In this document: piece after piece, positions 60,124 through 64,000 of the stretch | Numbering within the stretch: position 1 is the stretch's first letter | Layout: each line of letters starts with the position of its first letter | Notes under the pieces: generated by a model | Told to the model about the DNA's origin: nothing | The model's database searches: none | Seen by the model: the letters and a program-made list of their open reading frames with translations, nothing else | Position numbers and translations under genes: made by a program | Source of the DNA: Nymphaea colorata | Lineage: Eukaryota > Streptophyta > Magnoliopsida > Nymphaeales > Nymphaeaceae | NCBI RefSeq assembly: GCF_008831285.2 | Contig: NC_045145.1 | Span: forward strand, 2,954,723-3,018,722 | Length of the DNA stretch: 64,000 nucleotides | Direction: 5' to 3'

Positions 60124-63100
60124 ATGATCGTGACAGCTCTATTAACGTCTGTTGGCATCAATTTTGGCCTCTGTATCCTGTTCTATACATTGTATTCTAT
60201 ATTGAGGAAGCAGCCAGGGAACGCCCATGTCTATAATGCTCGGTTAGTGGCAGAGAAGAAAGTGAAGGAGGGAAGTCATTTCCAGTTGGATAGGCTGTTG
60301 CCTTCAGCTGGTTGGATAAAAAAGGCATGGCAGCCATCTGAGGAGGAGTTATTGTCCATTGCAGGATTTGATTCTGTGGTCTTCATCCGCGTCTTCATCT
60401 TTAGGTATAAATGGATTCTATCTTACAAGTTTCTTATTTGGAAATTGTCTCGAGCCACCTACGTGGAAAAGATGGGAATTAAATGCTAATGTAGCATGCT
60501 CCACCTGAGTAAAGAGAGACAGCTCCGTCCAACCAAGATCCTTAGCAATCAGCTGGGGAAATTTTATCCAATTTGGTTGATTGAGAAGATATAAGATACG
60601 CATTGATGGATCTTGTGTTCACAGTGCTTTTTTAGTGCTTCCATACTCTCATTTTTCGGTTCTTTGGATGGATATACATAATTCCCCTTGGTTCACAGTT
60701 AATAACGCGTATGGTTCATGCTCCAACCGCAGAAAGAGAGGATGCTCCGTCCAATCTTAAAGCTTGGAAGACTTTATTGGATTTGGTTGCTTGAGAAGAT
60801 ATAATATACTTCTTGACAGATCTTGTGCTCACAGTGCTCTTTTAGTGCTTCAGTTCTCTGTTTTTTTGGCTCTTTGAATGAATGTACATGGTTTCCTTCG
60901 GATCACTGTTAATAAAACATATGCCGCATGTACACATAGTTATTGCATTTGGCACAATTATGCTTACGTTTCTTTTATCTGTATGTAAATCTGGAAATTG
61001 CACATGTGCCACATCACTTGACAATAACCAAAATGCATCACACGTTTTTGGTTGACTTAACCTCCTCAAAATCCACACACTATGCCATCATATGCATCAT
61101 GTCCATACGATGCCTTAAGTATATTATTCCCAAAGACGTGAAACTTTGGGGCCTGTATAGAGGATTACGTGACCATAAGCTAGCCAAAAAGTGTTTAGCC
61201 CTGTAAATGTCTTTATTGTATACAGTCTCCAAGTTTCCAATTGTGGATCACATATGAAAAAGGATCATTTCAGTTCATTCTCCTGGAAGTGTTTATTTCA
61301 GATAAATATTTTTTTAGCTTTGTTTATGCATTCACTAGCATCCCCTGATGCTGTTGTTATATAATAAAAATACGGTACTTGATGTGTTTTTAGTTATTTC
61401 CTTCCTGTCATATAATTAGGTTATTATATTTGTCTTTCCTTGTTATCTTTTTACTTGTTTGTCTTAATTTTTTGTGTATATGTTTATGACAGCTTGAAAA
61501 TATTTTCACTTGCTGGAGCCATAGGGATATTTGCTCTTCTTCCGATAAATTATTTGGGGGGACAACTAAGCGATATAGATTTTGCAGATATTCCCAATCA
61601 GTCCTTGGACCTGTTTAGCATTTCGAATGTGCAGAATGGCTCCAAATGGTAATCCATTTCCCAATTCTTTTCCTCTTCAACACTTATTGTGTATCATTTG
61701 CTTTATATAGGCAGACCCATTTAATGTGACTGTCTGATCCTTGGAGGGCTTCCTCTCATTGACCTGCAAAGGGATCTGTGGACCTGGCTAGGTGAGTTGG
61801 TCTGAAGCTTTCAAGGAGGTCTAGACTTATTACCTTTGTTGTGGGTCCCTGCTAGGCAAGGGGGAGGTATATGGTGACTTTACGCAACTGGAACAGGGAA
61901 TGTCAAACATGTACCTCCTATTATCTGGAGATTGGCTTGTTTATCATCTGTCAATCTTGAGTAGAACATTTACAAGTTGAGCCTGAATCTAGTTCTACTT
62001 GTACTCAATTGTATGTCTCCACTCACAGGCCAGCTTCTCTGTATTCTGTATCATGAACAGTTATGCCAATTTTTCCCCTTGTGAATTGTAAAGGCTCGTG
62101 TACCTGAAGAGTGTTATTGTCAAAAAATTTGAGTGCACAAAAAATTATTTTTTCATCCTTGAAGAATCTTTTCACAAATTGCAGTTTTTTAGTTTTTTCA
62201 TTCCTTGTCATCATGCAGTTTAGGGGAGGGTTTTTCCAGCCATTCCTGCTTTCAGAACAACATCACAAATTCCACATAACTGCCTGCTTATTTATTTCCC
62301 CTTCTCTTTTCATAATTTATTAAATGAGTACTTGTGGGATATTATTGTTGCATTCTGCATAATGACAAATAAACTTTGCTGGGAGTTTATATTCTTTGTA
62401 TTTATTTTAAGCAACATTGGCCTTTGTGCTGCCAGATTTTATGAAATAAGATGCATTCTATTTGTTGGTTCGTTGTTAGATACTTGGAGATTTAGTCTTT
62501 TAGGCTTATTAATTTTCTTTTGTCTATTTAGTATTTAGACAATATGGCTTTCTTAATTTTTCTGTTTCATCAAACCAAGAACTTCTGTGCAGGTTATGGG
62601 TACACTTTGCTGCTGTTTATATCATCTCAGGAGCTACTTGCTATCTTCTTTATATGGTAAGCTAGCAATCCCTGCTACTTATTCTTTCAGTTGTTCACTT
62701 TTTTGCTAGGAAAAGAAGTGGCATTTTGATCGATTCAGCTTTGGCAATCTTTTTTCTGAAACTAGTGGTCTTAATGTCTTCTATTTTCCCATGCGTACAA
62801 ATCACTGTTGGATTTTATCTACTGATAGAGTAGCAGTGCTATTAGCATGCAGCTAAATCTGTTGTTTCAATATGTGCACTAGGTTTATCTGATTATATCT
62901 TATTAATACTTTTGTTCCTCTAGCAACTGCATATTGTATGCATGAGCTAAATCACTCTTAATGGACGGAATTTTTTTATGCAGGAACACCATTATATTAC
63001 TTCTAAGAGGCTTGCATATTTCTATTCGTCTAAACCTGAACCTCATGAATTCACTATTATTGTTCGTGGAATCCCTGTGGCTGAAGGCAGTACTTTGGAT

Positions 63101-63193
63101 GACAGTGTTGAAAAATTTTACAGAGAGTACCATCCTTCAACTTACCTTTCACATGAAGTGGTTCACCGTACAAGCAGACTTCAATCTCTTATT
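60124..63193 (+). CDS. OSCA2-type osmosensitive/mechanosensitive cation channel (CSC1-like, DUF221), N-terminal part
   Basis: Exons 60124-60404, 61493-61648, 62593-62656 and 62984-63193, 711 nt or 237 codons, phases consistent; the gene runs past the right edge. The start ATG has an in-frame TGA just 6 bases upstream (60118). N-terminal membrane helix MIVTALLTSVGINFGLCILF, then YSILRKQPGNAHVYNARLV, RLLPSAGWIKKAW and FDSVVFIRVFIFR; second helix LKIFSLAGAIGIFALLPINY; third helix WVHFAAVYIISGATCYLLYM; then EHHYITSKRLAYFYS and the start of the large cytosolic domain (FTIIVRGIP...VEKFYREYHP). This order matches OSCA/CSC1/TMEM63 channels, and the N-terminus resembles Arabidopsis OSCA2 members as I remember them. 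OSCA proteins are dimeric, stretch- or osmotically gated Ca2+-permeable channels. The pore helices are outside the window. Confidence 0.93.
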
Positions 63194-64000
63194 GTAAGAG
63201 CTGCAAGATATCCTTTTTTTCATTTTTCACCTTTTTGTTATAATGCATGAACATTTCTTTCTGGAATAAATGAGCAAAAACTGATTAAATTAAAGCTCCA
63301 GAGTGCTCGTAAGAGTCAGAATTTTTGGTGACCTGGATTTCTAGAACCAGGTTTTGACTCATGACAAAAAAAGGTTGTTGGGGGGTGGGGGGTTGGATAA
63401 GGAAGCAGCCCACAAAAAGTATGAAGGAGAGAAAGGAAGTTGTTGAAAGGAATAGAAGCAATCATTTAAGATCTTCTCACTGGCCAGTCATCTGTTTTAT
63501 GTTTTTGTTTTGTTTGCTTACTAGAAGCATATCATTATCATGCTCTGTAAATTGTCAATGGGAAACTTTGTGTGCATGACTAGAAAACTAAATATATCAA
63601 CATACCTTAACTTCGGGACTGGATTAGACTTCCTAATATGCTCATTGTTTATTGTTCTTTATGACAAATGAGATTGCATAAGATGCCAAATGTTGCATTC
63701 ATCAGTCTGTTGGGTATATATATTTCAGCAGTTAGTTTTTTGTATTTACTAACTTCGTTATTTTGGTCTTCTTTCCATAAAGTGCCACACCCCTTCATCC
63801 TATGCTAGATGAATGTGAATATGGAAATGTGGGGGATGTAGCCTTGGGCTACATGATGGAAACTTTGGAAAAAATAAACTCAGAGACAAATAATCAAATG
63901 TACGTATCTAACATTTTCTATTTTTTATTTTATAATCCATATCTAAGCTTGAAACCAGTTCATGTCCATGAAAACTGTCAGACCACTTCTCTCTTTCTCT
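63194..64000 (+). other. intron of the OSCA gene
   Basis: After the donor at 63194 I find no further exon matching the cytosolic loop of the channel up to the window end. Confidence 0.6.

Noticed and set aside
1..64000. tRNA, rRNA, CRISPR or full-length LTR retrotransposon
   Set aside because: I looked for T-loop and cloverleaf patterns, regular spaced repeats, and reverse transcriptase or integrase motifs and found none convincing; a tRNAscan or repeat-library search would settle small or decayed cases.

Overview
The window is plant nuclear DNA, most likely from a flowering plant. It is AT-rich. Its genes are split into many short exons with GT...AG introns, AT-rich introns and intergenic DNA hold microsatellites and small DNA transposons, and the gene set is plant-specific (a xyloglucan xylosyltransferase, a pollen Ole e 1-like protein, the SUA splicing factor, an OSCA/CSC1-like channel). 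I cannot name the species. There are no bacterial, organellar, viral, CRISPR or rRNA signatures.

Layout: (1) 137-586, + strand: last two visible exons of VPS52 (GARP/EARP tethering complex), cut by the left edge. (2) about 3540-20769, + strand: a SUA (SUPPRESSOR OF ABI3-5, RBM5/RBM10-like) gene. It has a CT-rich non-coding leader, a leader intron of about 4.5 kb and 15 coding exons that join cleanly to 1068 codons. Its introns carry several DNA elements. (3) 25717-27099, + strand: an intronless xyloglucan xylosyltransferase of the XXT5 type. (4) 31564-35943, - strand: a multi-exon gene for a small membrane-anchored, partly coiled-coil protein that I do not recognise. (5) 39310-50079, + strand: an 18-exon gene for a TPR + RING + LON-domain protein (LONRF-like), 489 aa. 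(6) 52548-53190, - strand: a two-exon secreted Ole e 1-like protein, 160 aa. (7) 60124 to beyond the right edge, + strand: the first four coding exons of an OSCA2-type channel gene.

The genes are ordinary housekeeping or cell-wall genes and form no operon-like system. From memory, the closest Arabidopsis relatives of VPS52, XXT5 and the OSCA2 gene all lie on the lower arm of chromosome 1, so the block may keep some ancestral order; this is inference.

The most unusual structure is in the SUA intron between the RRM2 and OCRE exons. A 1056-bp non-autonomous element (14886-15941) with PIF/Harbinger-like ends (TIR beginning GGCCACGTTTGAT, TTA target duplication) carries an antisense, still-open piece of an mTERF gene and two strong inverted repeats. 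It looks like gene capture by a Harbinger-type element. Other probable MITEs lie at 2974-3410 (just upstream of the SUA TATA box), 11276-11629 (perfect 8-bp target duplication), 32548-32709 and 38114-38514.
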